Positions 41,008 to 50,714 of a stretch of DNA of 64,000 nt are shown piece by piece. The notes under the pieces are model-generated. The model ran no database searches and had not been told where the DNA came from. It saw nothing but the letters and a program-made list of their open reading frames with translations. Origin of the DNA: Chloroflexota bacterium (GTDB lineage: Bacteria > Chloroflexota > JAJPGV01); NCBI GenBank assembly GCA_021325635.1, contig JAJPGV010000008.1:1-64000 (forward strand), given 5' to 3'. Both the position numbers and the translations under genes were made by a program. The first letter of the stretch is position 1, and the number at the start of each line of letters is the position of its first letter.

Positions 41008-43152
41008 TCAGCCGAGGGAGGCAATCTCCAGCCGCGGAGCGTCGCCCCGCGCTGCCAGCACATCGGTGTGGCAGCTGCCGTCTTCCAGCCGAAAGCGAAG
41101 GTCCAGCTCGCCACGGCCGACGCGCAAACCGCGCAGCTCAACCCAGGGCAGCCAGTCCGGCAGTGTCGGATTGACCATCAGGCGGCCGGACGGAGCATCG
41201 GCCTCCAAACCCAGCATGGCCTGCAGCAGCTGAAAGACGCTTCCAGCCGCCCAGGCTTGGGGGCTGTTGGCGGCGCGGTACTGCACCGGGAACGCGTTGG
41301 ATTGCCGCGGGACGCCAGAGAACAGCTCCGGCAGGCGATGGCTGATGAAGTAGCTGGCGGCGTCGAACATGCCTTTGGCAACCTGGTTGGCCTCATTGCT
41401 GAAGCCGTAGCGCTTCATGCCGGCGGCCACGATGCTGTTGTCATGCGGCCAAACCGAGCCCAGCTGATAGGAGAAGGGATTGTAGGCTGGATTGACCGCC
41501 GACAGCGTCCGAATGCCCCAGCCGCTCCACATATCCCCGGCGAGGAGCCGGCGGACCACGGGCTTTGCCTTGTCCCGGTCCACGATGCCGGTCCACAAGC
41601 AGTGGCCTGGATTGGACGTGATGGTGCGGATGGGCTGCTTCTCATGGTCCAGGCCAAAGGCGATGAACGCCTCCTCCTCAAGCCAGAACTCGCGGTTGAA
41701 GCGCGCCTTCAGCTCCACGGCCTGATGCTCCAGCGCTTCCGCGGCGGAGGCGTCCCCGAAGGCTCGGAACAGCTCGGCGGCAGCCAGCTTAGCGGCGTAG
41801 GCGTAGGCCTGCAGCTCGCACAGCGCCTTCGGCTGCTTGACCTGCGAGCCATCCGGATAGACCACGGCGTCCTGCGCGTCCTTCCAGCCCATGTTCTCGT
41901 AACCCTTGCTCGAGAAGGTCTGATATTCCTGAAATCCGTCGCCGTCGAGGTCGCCGTAGCGGTCGATCCACTCCAAGCAGCGGCGCGCGGCGGGGAGCAG
42001 ATCCTGCACCAGCTTGCGGTCGCCCAGCCAGCGCCAGGCCTGGTGCAGCACGATCACGAATAGAGGCGTTGCATCCCAGGTGCCGAAGTAGCGGGCGTGA
42101 GGCACTTCCCTGAAGTAGGCCAGCTCTCCGTGTCGGACCTCATGCACGATCTTGCCCGGCTGCGCGTCGCACCAGTCGTCACGCTCGGTTGCCTGGTGAG
42201 CGGCCAGGACGCGCAGCGTGCCCTCCGCGAAGCGGGCATGCACGGCCATGTTCTGCAGTGAGGCGATGAGGCTGTCGCGGCCGAACAGCGTCACGAACCA
42301 GGGCACGCCGGCGGCAGGCACCCACACGTCTTCATCCAAGTCGCGCTCGAACAGGCGCAGCGCGCTCATGTCCTCAACGGACTGGCGATAGGCCTCATTG
42401 AGATCGATCGATGGGCTGGCAATCGCCGTGCAGCGTTGGATCCAGAGCTGATGGAGCCGCACGGTATCATCCAATTGCTCGTCCCGGACACAGCGCGGCT
42501 GGAGCACGACGTCGTTGTGCTCCAGCACCATGTGCCCGCACAGCTCCTGGCTGGTGCCGGGCGGCAGGCGCAGAAGGTAAGCCAAACGACCGTTGGCGTA
42601 AGTAGCCGAGGCCTGCTCGCAGACCGACTGATAGCGCAGCGCGGCATGATAGTAGTCGCGCTGGTAGCTGGTGACGAGCTCCTTGCTGTCCGGATGCCAG
42701 GCCGTGACCACGCCGCCGCGCTGTCGCACCCTGCCGGCCTTGACCTCGAACAGATCGGCGAAATCGGACCTCAGCTCGATCTCGAACACGACCTCGGCGG
42801 CCTTCATACCGTAGTTCGTCAGCACCAGCGTTTCGTGCAGGCCCTGGTCGATGATGCGGTGGATCGACAGGTTCAGGGTCTCGGCGTCGATGACGCTGTC
42901 GTTGGTGAAGTTGGCAATCCGCGGGTTGGTCATGGCGATTCGCACCGAGTCGTGAGTAATCGTGGCGGAGCCAATACGCTCCCAGCGCTGCCCGTTGATC
43001 CACAGGGTGTAATGACTGAGGAAACGGGTGTCCTCGGCGAACAACCCATGAGCTTCGCCGGAAAAGACCTCGCCGCTGAGGTCTGTGACCAGGAAGGTGC
43101 TGCTCCTGTTGATGGTGAGGACCGGAGGACCGACGGCGATCTTGGTAGCCAT
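41008..43152 (-). CDS. Glycogen debranching-type glucosidase (GDE N-terminal plus GH63/GH133-like barrel)
   Basis: A 714-residue glycosidase. Residues 1-260 match the glycogen-debranching N-terminal beta-domain (INRSSTFLVTDLSGEVFSGEAHGLFAEDTRFLSHY). The C-terminal (alpha/alpha)6 barrel has WFVTLFGRDSLIAS, YGDLDGDGFQEY, NMGWKDAQDAV and FSYQLGSVWPHDNSI, with acidic residues in the usual catalytic positions. Similar proteins lie beside GT4 genes in many bacteria and may trim alpha-glucans or trehalose/maltose-like products. TGATG overlap with the upstream GT4 shows co-translation. No signal peptide, so it is cytoplasmic. Confidence 0.9.
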   Translation of the reverse strand: MATKIAVGPPVLTINRSSTFLVTDLSGEVFSGEAHGLFAEDTRFLSHYTLWINGQRWERIGSATITHDSVRIAMTNPRIANFTNDSVIDAETLNLSIHRIIDQGLHETLVLTNYGMKAAEVVFEIELRSDFADLFEVKAGRVRQRGGVVTAWHPDSKELVTSYQRDYYHAALRYQSVCEQASATYANGRLAYLLRLPPGTSQELCGHMVLEHNDVVLQPRCVRDEQLDDTVRLHQLWIQRCTAIASPSIDLNEAYRQSVEDMSALRLFERDLDEDVWVPAAGVPWFVTLFGRDSLIASLQNMAVHARFAEGTLRVLAAHQATERDDWCDAQPGKIVHEVRHGELAYFREVPHARYFGTWDATPLFVIVLHQAWRWLGDRKLVQDLLPAARRCLEWIDRYGDLDGDGFQEYQTFSSKGYENMGWKDAQDAVVYPDGSQVKQPKALCELQAYAYAAKLAAAELFRAFGDASAAEALEHQAVELKARFNREFWLEEEAFIAFGLDHEKQPIRTITSNPGHCLWTGIVDRDKAKPVVRRLLAGDMWSGWGIRTLSAVNPAYNPFSYQLGSVWPHDNSIVAAGMKRYGFSNEANQVAKGMFDAASYFISHRLPELFSGVPRQSNAFPVQYRAANSPQAWAAGSVFQLLQAMLGLEADAPSGRLMVNPTLPDWLPWVELRGLRVGRGELDLRFRLEDGSCHTDVLAARGDAPRLEIASLG

Positions 43153-44240
43153 CAGCGCGCGAAGGCCAGCTCGTAGTAGAGCCGCTCGTACTGCTCGGCC
43201 ATGACCTCGGCCGAGAAACGCCGCACGGCCTCGGCCCGGCAGCGGCCCCGATCCAGCTGGCCGACGTGCGCCAGGGCCTCGGTCATTTCGTCCGGGGTAT
43301 GCCGCACAAAGCCGCTGACGCCATCCTCGATCACTTCCGGCGCCGATCCCTGGTCGAGGGTCACGACCGGCGTGCCGCAGGCGAGCGCTTCGGCCATCAC
43401 CAGGCCAAACGGCTCGGGCCAGGTGATGGGAAAGATCAGAGCCCGAGCGCCGCCCAGAAAGGCGCTCTTCTCCACCCCACCCAGCTCCCCTACGTACTCC
43501 ACGCCGCGCTCTGTCAACATGGGCTCGATCTTCCTCCAGTATCGCCAATCGCGCTGGGCTTCAGGATTGTCGGGCTGATCGAGCGGAAGACGCGCAGCGA
43601 TCTTCAAGGGCATGCCCGCCCCGCGGGCGACTTCGATCGCCGTTTCGAGCCCCTTCTCGGGTGATACCCGGCCCAGGAAGGCGGCGTACGCACCCGGATC
43701 CGGGGAAAACTGGTAGTCCTCCAGCTTCAACCCGTGGTAGATCGTGGCCAGCCAGTTGGCCCACGGCACCGGCCGGCGCTGCGCGTCGCTGATCGACACC
43801 AGCGGCATGGCGCTGAAATGGCGCAGCCCGTCCATCTGGTCCTGTCTGTCCAAGCGCCCGTGCAGGGTGGTGAGGATTGGCGGGCATGGGGCCATGCGAG
43901 CCAGGGAAAAGGCCGCGAAGCTCATGTGATTGTGCAGCACGTCGAAGTCCGCGGCGCGTTCAAAGACGAGGTCGACGGTCTTCATGAGGTAGGGCAGGGG
44001 GTCCGGCGGTCGCGGTGTCCGCCACAGCGCCCAGTCGACGCTGGGAACGAGCCTGGCCGGGCTGGCGGAGTCCCCGCTGGCAAACAGCGTCACGTCGTGG
44101 CCACGGCGGAGCAGCTCGTCAATCAGAGTGGAAACCACCAGCTCTACGCCGCCGTATCCAAGTGGTGGGACCGGCAGCAGCGGAGCGACGATCTGCGCGA
44201 TGCGCAGCCTGGGACGATCCACGGGACGGCCCCGGCGCAA
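43152..44240 (-). CDS. GT4-type glycosyltransferase, first gene of the operon
   Basis: A 362-residue GT-B enzyme. GYGGVELVVSTLIDELLRRGHDVTLFASG forms the acceptor side. AAFLGRVSPEKGLETAIEVA and PFGLVMAEALACGTPVVTLDQGS form the donor site. It is likely the first gene of the ten-gene minus-strand operon, divergent from the glycosidase at 44336 across about 95 bases. Confidence 0.92.
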   Translation of the reverse strand: MRRGRPVDRPRLRIAQIVAPLLPVPPLGYGGVELVVSTLIDELLRRGHDVTLFASGDSASPARLVPSVDWALWRTPRPPDPLPYLMKTVDLVFERAADFDVLHNHMSFAAFSLARMAPCPPILTTLHGRLDRQDQMDGLRHFSAMPLVSISDAQRRPVPWANWLATIYHGLKLEDYQFSPDPGAYAAFLGRVSPEKGLETAIEVARGAGMPLKIAARLPLDQPDNPEAQRDWRYWRKIEPMLTERGVEYVGELGGVEKSAFLGGARALIFPITWPEPFGLVMAEALACGTPVVTLDQGSAPEVIEDGVSGFVRHTPDEMTEALAHVGQLDRGRCRAEAVRRFSAEVMAEQYERLYYELAFAR

Positions 44241-44335
44241 AGATCGGACCGGGGGACCCCGAGTAGCCGTCGACGAAGCCGGGTGCGAGTGCGCGCGGCA
44301 TCACGACTTCTTGGGGATAAGGCTTTTCGAGCGCC

Positions 44336-45478
44336 ATGACGCGGCATCATTCTTGGAGGGTGATCAAGAGGGCGGCCGTGGTCTCAACTGCCCTGCTGCT
44401 CACCGTAGTGCTGGCCGAGCTGCTGCGCCCTTACGCGCCGCGACCCAACAGCCATGATGGGACCTCCCCCATGAACGTCGGCTTCACCTTCAGCGAGCGG
44501 CAGGCCGGCTATCTCGACGTATCCTGGCGACAGGCATTCCAGGCCGCTATGGACCTGTCGCCCAACCTCGTCCGTCTGGGGGCGTACTGGGACACCATCG
44601 AGACCCAGCCGGGCATCTACGACTTCTCCACGTTGGACTGGATGCTGGACAACGTGCCCGACGGCAGCTCGGTGCTGCTCACAGTCGGCATGAAGGCGCC
44701 GCGCTGGCCAGAGTTCTATCTACCGGCCTGGCTGCAGGCGGAGATCCAGGCGCGCGGAGGCTCGGTCGTCAGCGACGACGCCACGCTGCGGCAGGCAACC
44801 TTGCGCTACATCGCCCGGGTGGTGCAGCACGAAAAGGGTCGCGACAACATCAAGTACTGGCAGGTGGAGAACGAGCCGCTCGATCCCAGCGGCGCCCATC
44901 ACTGGACAATCGATCCGGGCTTCCTGGCGCAGGAAGTCGGGCTCGTGAGATCGATCGATCCCAGCCGACAGATCGTCGTGAGCATGTTCGTCGACACCAG
45001 CCCGCTCGAATACTTCTGGCCATGGAGCCGGAAGAGCCAGGCAGAAGCCCAAACCCTGCTACGCATCGGTGACGTGCTTGGTCTCGATCTTTACCCGGTG
45101 CGGCCCATCGTCACCACGCACTTCCAGCTTTCGCTGAGCTGGCCGTTGTGGATTTGGGAGCCGCGGGTACTGGCCCTACGTCGTCAGGCGCAGCGCGCGG
45201 GCCGGCAAGTGTGGATCAGCGAAGCTCAGGCGGAGCCCTGGCTGCCGGGCCTGCTCGTGGACAAGAACAGCGCGCCGCCCACCAACACGAGTCCGTCGCT
45301 CACGGCCAGCACTGTCGACCGGCTGCAGGCCGATGGCTTCCACACCATCTTGCTGTGGGGCGTGGAGTACTGGTACATGCGATCCGAGCGCTTCGAGGAT
45401 GGCGCCTGGTGGTCGCATATGCTGGCGTTCTTCCATACGTCCGGCGCAGACCAGAGTGGGGAACGCCTGGACGCCTAG
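44336..45478 (+). CDS. Membrane-anchored glycoside hydrolase (GH5/GH39/GH42-like TIM barrel)
   Basis: A 380-residue protein with one N-terminal transmembrane helix (AAVVSTALLLTVVLAELL) and an extracytoplasmic TIM barrel of the clan A type. The acid/base Glu is in YWQVENEPLDP, and the nucleophile Glu is probably in VWISEAQAEPW. The barrel end reads LLWGVEYWYM. Family and substrate cannot be fixed from sequence alone. Its position, divergent from the glycan operon, suggests processing of the same surface sugar. Confidence 0.8.
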   Translation: MTRHHSWRVIKRAAVVSTALLLTVVLAELLRPYAPRPNSHDGTSPMNVGFTFSERQAGYLDVSWRQAFQAAMDLSPNLVRLGAYWDTIETQPGIYDFSTLDWMLDNVPDGSSVLLTVGMKAPRWPEFYLPAWLQAEIQARGGSVVSDDATLRQATLRYIARVVQHEKGRDNIKYWQVENEPLDPSGAHHWTIDPGFLAQEVGLVRSIDPSRQIVVSMFVDTSPLEYFWPWSRKSQAEAQTLLRIGDVLGLDLYPVRPIVTTHFQLSLSWPLWIWEPRVLALRRQAQRAGRQVWISEAQAEPWLPGLLVDKNSAPPTNTSPSLTASTVDRLQADGFHTILLWGVEYWYMRSERFEDGAWWSHMLAFFHTSGADQSGERLDA

Positions 45479-45521
45479 CGGCTGGGAACGGCCTGGGCCC
45501 GTAGATTGCTGGGGCCAGGGC

Positions 45522-45971
45522 ATGATCGACGAAGCCACTCCCATCGGGCATCACAGCGGCGCCACCGGCACTCCGTCAGAGATGGATCCACCGGATGAGG
45601 TGGCCAAGCTGCTGGAGGAAGACATGCCCGCCGAACCGGACGTCCCTCCCGCCCAGGCTTTCTTCGGCGGCGTTCCCGGGCTCATCACCGCGGAGTTCGA
45701 GCCTGGCCAGCGCGATCAGCTGCTGAGCGGACCCGACCTCTTCCTGGAGCGAGGATTCCGGATCGCGGACCGCGCGGCCGATCTTCCGCCACGGCCGCCG
45801 GGCGAAGAGCTTGCCGGCCAGGTGCTGGCCGAGCTCGACCCGGAGGAGCACAGCCGGCCCGGTGCCCGTATACCGGGCGACGTGTGGCCGCTGGAGCGCC
45901 CCCCGGACAGGGCTTCGGAAAGCGAAGTCCTGCGCCCGCTCGACCCCGACATCAGCATGAGGTCCCGCTAG
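45522..45971 (+). CDS. Acidic hydrophilic hypothetical protein
   Basis: A 149-residue soluble, acidic, Pro-rich protein, probably disordered (DVPPAQAFFGGVPGLITAEFEPGQ; RPPGEELAGQVLAELDPEEH). No motif is recognised. It begins 43 bases after the glycosidase stop on the same strand. The opposite-strand frame here has a less natural composition, so I prefer this one. Confidence 0.5.
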   Translation: MIDEATPIGHHSGATGTPSEMDPPDEVAKLLEEDMPAEPDVPPAQAFFGGVPGLITAEFEPGQRDQLLSGPDLFLERGFRIADRAADLPPRPPGEELAGQVLAELDPEEHSRPGARIPGDVWPLERPPDRASESEVLRPLDPDISMRSR

Positions 45972-46090
45972 CTCCAGCCTCCCCCACGGGTACCCCATAC
46001 GAGCTGTCGGGGGCTTGAACCCGTGGCTGTCTAGCCTCAAAAGGCTAACGAGCGCTTGCTTGGGCGTCCGCGGTTCCTACAACCGTAGAC

Positions 46091-47710
46091 GTGCACCGCT
46101 CGTTCCTGGCTGGATGCCTCGCCTCCTGTCTGCTGATGTCCTCATGCGCCGCTGGCGTAGCACCCCACACCGCACCGGTCGCGGGCGGTCATTCCCCTTC
46201 GACTCAGATAGTCGAAGCCCCGGCGCCACCGCTCCCGCTCGGGCCGGACGTTGGAATCGGCGCTGCTCCGAAGCTCACCGCCCCTGAGCTGAACGCTGCC
46301 AGCGCAGCGACGCCCACGCCTATCCCGAGCCCCACCGTTACCCCCGCCCCACCCGAGCTCAAGCCCTACTGGGTCCAGAACTTCAAGCCCACGGATGTCT
46401 GGTCCGGGGCCGGCCCGGATGCCAAGTCCTTCGGCGCCCTGCCTGCCTGGCACTTCTTTCACGTCGTTGGCGCGGCAGTGGGCAATCGCCTTCCTGTGCT
46501 GGTCGATTGGAGCTCTGACGCAGGCTACGTCGAGGCCGGCGACGTGGGCCCATCCGGCCCGCCCACCAAGCCCGTGCCCGGCTTCACCGACATCGCTTCG
46601 GGAGATCGCCTCGGCCAGCTGCCAGGCTGGCCGAGGATCGATGCCCAGAGCACGACCTCGCAGCTGCTCCGACCAGGCGTCGTCCTCAGCTGGGTGAGCC
46701 TCTTGACGTCTGATGGTCCGCTGCACCTCTATCAGATGACCGTCGACCTGACGTCGCCCGGGATTCACCTCGCCAGCGTCCTCTCGCATAACTCGGTGGT
46801 GAGCACCGGAGAAACGGTCAGCTCCATGGCCAATCGCACCGGGGCGCTGGCCGGCATCAATGGCGATTACTTCGCCATCGGCACCTCGGGCGTGCCATTG
46901 AACCTGACGGTCCAGAACGGCAACCTGATCCGCAGCGGCAACGACTGGGCAGTGTTTGCCGTCAAGCGCAACAACCAGGTAGCCATCGACAAATACGACT
47001 GGCAGGGATCGCTGGCCATGCTGCGCGATCCCAGCCTGCGCTTTCCCATCGGCGCGGTGAATCTGCCGCTGATGGACCAGCAGGTTGTTGCCATCACTCA
47101 GTCCATGGGCTCGGTGCTGGCCGCCAACGACGCCACCCTCTCGTACCTCGCCGCGGGCACGACGCCCGGGCAGTACACCGTCCGCTCGGTGGCCCAGCAT
47201 CAATTCAGCGTGCCGCCGGTCTCAGGCTCAGACGTCGTCCTGGCCGGTGAGGGCGTCGCCGCTACGTGGCTGGCACTGTACGGTCCCGTGGGCTCAGCCG
47301 TCCAGCTGGACCTTCATTCCCAGCCAAGCTGGCAAGACCTCGCCACGGCTGTCGGCGGCGGACCGATCATGCTCAAGGGAGGGCTGCCGTACGACGACCA
47401 GCACTCTCCCGCGGCCTTTGAATCCAGCCAACGCTACCCAGTCTCGGGCGTGGGCGCCAGTCGGGACGGGCGCACGATGTGGCTGGTGGCTGTTGATGGG
47501 CACGAGGGTTTCCCCGCCTATGGCCTGACCCGACCCCAGTTCGCCTGGTATTTCCAGACGATCGGCGCGTGGCAGGCAATGGCCTTCGACAGCGGCGGAT
47601 CCTCGACCTTGGTGGCCAGGCTTCCGGGGCAGAAAACCGCCACTGTGATCAATACGCCTTCGGATGGACGCGAGCGTCCCGTCGCCGACGGGCTGTTCCT
47701 CTACGGCTAG
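46091..47710 (+). CDS. Phosphodiester glycosidase domain (NAGPA/DUF2233) lipoprotein
   Basis: A 539-residue exported protein. A short signal ends in a lipobox-like LMSSC at about residue 19, so it may be lipid-anchored. A Pro-Thr linker (TPTPIPSPTVTPAPP) at about 75-90 leads to the NAGPA-type domain from about residue 240: ALAGINGDYFA, ATAVGGGPIMLK, VAVDGHEGFPAYGLT and MAFDSGGSSTLV. The family cleaves GlcNAc-1-phosphodiesters and may act on wall polymers. GTG start with no strong ribosome binding site. Confidence 0.85.
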   Translation: MHRSFLAGCLASCLLMSSCAAGVAPHTAPVAGGHSPSTQIVEAPAPPLPLGPDVGIGAAPKLTAPELNAASAATPTPIPSPTVTPAPPELKPYWVQNFKPTDVWSGAGPDAKSFGALPAWHFFHVVGAAVGNRLPVLVDWSSDAGYVEAGDVGPSGPPTKPVPGFTDIASGDRLGQLPGWPRIDAQSTTSQLLRPGVVLSWVSLLTSDGPLHLYQMTVDLTSPGIHLASVLSHNSVVSTGETVSSMANRTGALAGINGDYFAIGTSGVPLNLTVQNGNLIRSGNDWAVFAVKRNNQVAIDKYDWQGSLAMLRDPSLRFPIGAVNLPLMDQQVVAITQSMGSVLAANDATLSYLAAGTTPGQYTVRSVAQHQFSVPPVSGSDVVLAGEGVAATWLALYGPVGSAVQLDLHSQPSWQDLATAVGGGPIMLKGGLPYDDQHSPAAFESSQRYPVSGVGASRDGRTMWLVAVDGHEGFPAYGLTRPQFAWYFQTIGAWQAMAFDSGGSSTLVARLPGQKTATVINTPSDGRERPVADGLFLYG

Positions 47711-47772
47711 GCGCGAATCAGGCGGCCCGCCAGCCAGGCCAAGGCATAGATGTTGCTCTCACCCTGCCACAC

Positions 47773-48920
47773 ATGCTGGCGGCCCAGGACTTCGCTTCGG
47801 ACCCGGTTGCTTCGGCGCGTGCCGCCGGCCTGCGCTACGTCAACGACGCCATCCCAGGCATCCGCCGCCAGCAGCTGAGAGACGGCTGGCGCTTCATCGG
47901 ACCGGACGGACAGGACGTCGTCGACGAGGCTGAGCTGACCGCATCCGGCGGCTGGCGATCCCACCGGCCTGGACTGAAGTATGGATCTGTCCCGTCTCGA
48001 ACGGACACCTCCAGGCGACCGGCCGCGACGCCAGAGGTCGAAAGCAGTACCGCTACCACGAGCGCTGGCGGGCGGTTCGCGACGAAGCCAAGTACGATCG
48101 CATGGCGGCCTTTGGCGTGGCTCTGCCCGCGATCCGGCGCCAGGTCGAACACGATCTGGGCCTGCCCGGCTTGCCCCGCCGCAAGGTGCTGGCAGCCATC
48201 GTCCAGCTGCTGCAGGGCACGCTGATCCGAGTGGGCAACGAGGAATATGCCCGCAGCAACGAATCATTCGGGCTGACAACGCTGCAGGACGACCACGCCC
48301 AGATTCGGGGGTCCGAGATGCGCTTCACCTTTCGCGGCAAGAGCTCCAAGGAGCACAGCATCGGCCTGCGCGACCGCCGCCTGGCGCGCGTCGTCAAGCA
48401 ATGTCGGGACATTCCCGGCCAGCGTTTATTTCAGTACGCCGGCGCGGACGGCCAGTATCACAACGTCTATTCGGAAGACGTCAACGACTACCTGCGAGCG
48501 ATCAGCGGGCAGGACTTCACCGCCAAGGACTTCCGCACCTTGTACGGCACGGTCCTGGCCGTCGACGCCTTGCGCCGGCTAGGCCCGTTCAGCTCACAAA
48601 GCGAGGCCAAGCGCAACGTCCTGCAGGGCATCGACCTCGTATCGGCCTGCCTGGGCAACACCAGGGCAATCTGCCGCCGCTGCTACGTCCACCCCGCCGT
48701 GGTGGAGGCATACCTGGACGGGTCAATGCTCGATAGCATGGAAGAGCTCGAGCGGCAAGAGCGCTCGACCGACGGCTTGAGCGCCCAGGAAGACGTCGTG
48801 CTGCGCTTCCTGCAACGCCTGCCCGCCCGAACGAACGGCCAGCGGAGCGGTCTAGGCCGTGGCCACCGCGCGGTACTCGCCGGCAGGAATCTGCGTAAAG
48901 CGGTCTTCCTCTGCTCGTAG
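47773..48920 (+). pseudogene. DNA topoisomerase IB with a single-base frameshift
   Basis: Two frames together encode a poxvirus/bacterial type IB topoisomerase. Frame one (from 47773) gives SARAAGLRYVNDAIPGIRR and DGWRFIGPDG, ending DEAELT. From 47940 the next frame continues RIRRLAIPPAWTEVWICP and GHLQATGRDARGRKQYRYH, through EYARSNESFGLTTL, the Lys in RGKSSKEH, Arg in AKDFRTLYGT, and the active Tyr in CRRCYVHP. One missing C near 47939-47941 (ACC then GC instead of ACCCGC) explains the break. All catalytic residues are present, so it is a recent lesion or a sequencing error. The 3' end overlaps the MFS gene. Confidence 0.85.
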
Positions 48921-50075
48921 CACCACCAGCACGTACGCCGCCGAGCCGGCCAGCATGATCAGACCGCACACCGCCAGCAGCTGCTGGGCGCTCATAAGGC
49001 CAACCTGAACGACCAGACCGCTCAGGACGGGCGCCAGCAGACCTCGCGCGCCAGTCACCGCGCTCCAAGCGGCGCTGTATTGCGGCCGTTCGGGCAGACG
49101 CACCGTGTCGGACAGCACAGCCGATAGGCCCAGATCGAGCGCACCCATTCCCGAGGCCATGCCCACCGCTCCCAGACCCAGCCATACCGGCGGCACATGC
49201 CACACGTAACACCAGGGACAGACGGTGATCGAAAGCGCCCCGCCGGCCATGACCAACGCGCCGTGCCGGTGATCGGCCAGCCGCCCCCACAGCGGACCGC
49301 TCAGCGCGCCGGTGACCGTGCCCAGCGCGGACAGCAGCCCGACCTGCGACAACGAGAGATGGTAAGCATCGACCTGTCGCAGTGTGTACAGCGGGCCCGC
49401 GGCGCTGAAGCCAAGGCCCCACAGCAGGTGCGCGTTCAACAGCGGGCGCAATCCGCGGTGTCGCCAGAAGTCACGTATGGTGTGGATCGACGCGCTCAGC
49501 CGTCGCGATTCCTCCGGCACCTGGAATGGCACCGCCAGGTAGCCTGCGCAGCACACCGCTCCGCATAGGCCGGCCAAAGCCACAACCGTAAGACCACCCC
49601 ACGCTTCCGCCAAGCGGCTGCCACCAGCGGTCGTCGCGAGCGATACGCCAGTGCCTATCAGACGCGCCAGGGCGATGTACTGGGTGCGCCGCTCCCGGGC
49701 ATACAGCAGCCCCCAGATCTGATGCTGCAGCGGGCTGCAGATGGCTCCCACTACCGTGACGGCGCACCACAGCAGCAAGCCCGCCGTCGGCGACAGCCAG
49801 GGCAGGACGCAGAACAGCGCGGCGCAGCCGGCCTTGACGGCCGTAACGCGCTGGGCGGACGCGCGAATGAGGGGCGAAAGCTGCAGTGCCAGCAACCCAC
49901 CCAGGAGCGGGGCCGCGGCGAACGCTGCCAGGCCCAGCGGTCCAACGCCAGCTTGGTGAAAGAGGACCGGAAGCAGCACGCCGGCCACGCCGGCCGGCAG
50001 CCCTGCGCCTGCCGTGAGACCAACGTCGAGAGCGATCTTCGCGGCCGGCGAGCGATGGGTAATAAGGTCTCGCAC
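48852..50075 (-). CDS. Major facilitator superfamily transporter
   Basis: A 407-residue membrane protein with about twelve hydrophobic segments. The inter-helix signature region is LWGRLADHRHGALVMAGG, matching G(x)3D/R-x-G-R after helix 2/8. An N-terminal GAGLPAGVAGVLLP and a C-terminal charged tail frame the helices. Substrate unknown; layout resembles drug exporters. GTG start. The region 50076-50297 beyond it holds nothing I can identify. Confidence 0.88.
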   Translation of the reverse strand: MRDLITHRSPAAKIALDVGLTAGAGLPAGVAGVLLPVLFHQAGVGPLGLAAFAAAPLLGGLLALQLSPLIRASAQRVTAVKAGCAALFCVLPWLSPTAGLLLWCAVTVVGAICSPLQHQIWGLLYARERRTQYIALARLIGTGVSLATTAGGSRLAEAWGGLTVVALAGLCGAVCCAGYLAVPFQVPEESRRLSASIHTIRDFWRHRGLRPLLNAHLLWGLGFSAAGPLYTLRQVDAYHLSLSQVGLLSALGTVTGALSGPLWGRLADHRHGALVMAGGALSITVCPWCYVWHVPPVWLGLGAVGMASGMGALDLGLSAVLSDTVRLPERPQYSAAWSAVTGARGLLAPVLSGLVVQVGLMSAQQLLAVCGLIMLAGSAAYVLVVLRAEEDRFTQIPAGEYRAVATA

Positions 50076-50297
50076 TCGACAGGAACGCTAGACCGCCCAT
50101 TCGCGCTCGCGCCCCTGTTCTAGGAGCAATTGACTAACGAGAGGAGTGCGTCAGCTCCATTGGCCTCCCACAAGATGAGGCCAAGCCCCTTGGTTGCCCT
50201 GATGCACGGCCCTGGGTGTTCGCGACTGGAGAGGCCTGCAGGTCGGGGCCTTGCACGCCATTCCCCTCAATCCGGCGACGAGGGCGGTGATGCCGAA

Positions 50298-50459
50298 TCA
50301 GTGCCGAAATCTCAAATAGAAACCCACGAATACCAAGACAATTCCTGCATTCACCATCAGCCGTTCCCAGAATCGTCCTTGGAAAACCAGAACGTCCAAT
50401 GCCACGATGACGCCCGCCATCAGCACAACGTAAAGTGCCGCAGCCAGGTTTCTGTCCAC
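50298..50459 (-). CDS. Small two-helix membrane protein (53 aa)
   Basis: A short gene found by direct translation. It encodes two hydrophobic helices, LAAALYVVLMAGVIVALDVL and VNAGIVLVFVGFYL, joined by FQGRFWERLM, ending FRH. The GTG start opens MDRNLAAALY. The strongly amphipathic loop and helix lengths argue for a real protein. Function unknown; possibly a small membrane regulator. No clear ribosome binding site. Confidence 0.7.
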   Translation of the reverse strand: MDRNLAAALYVVLMAGVIVALDVLVFQGRFWERLMVNAGIVLVFVGFYLRFRH

Positions 50460-50632
50460 TTCAGTTCAGTTTAGGAACGACCGGTCGCACCGGGAAATGT
50501 GGCCATGAAATCCTCCGAATCAGGCGTTCCCTCTGGAAAAAGGTAGTGCCGTGATCCTGAATTTCTGTCAGCATGCTCTATCGCGGCGCAAACCTGGGGA
50601 CATTGCCGGGTGCCACTAATTCTGGAACGTTC

Positions 50633-50671
50633 CACCAGGGGGCCGGAGGCTTTTGCCTCCGCCCCCTGGTG
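50633..50671 (-). terminator. Strong hairpin after the Ser/Gly-rich lipoprotein gene
   Basis: CACCAGGGGG pairs with CCCCCTGGTG and CGGAGGC with GCCTCCG around TTTT: 17 bp with one bulged C. It lies 44 bases after the stop at 50715 on the minus strand. No T-tract follows. Nothing else is seen in 50460-50714. Confidence 0.6.
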
Positions 50672-50714
50672 CGGGGCTGTGCTGTGCGCTGGCACCGAAA
50701 ATCGAGCTGCCGGC

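Noticed and set aside
45999-46050. tRNA-like stretch (GGGCTTGAACCCGTG and a TAGCCT/AGGCTA hairpin)
   Set aside because: The T-stem pairs at only three positions on the minus strand, the hairpin loop has the wrong size, and no matching acceptor stem is found.
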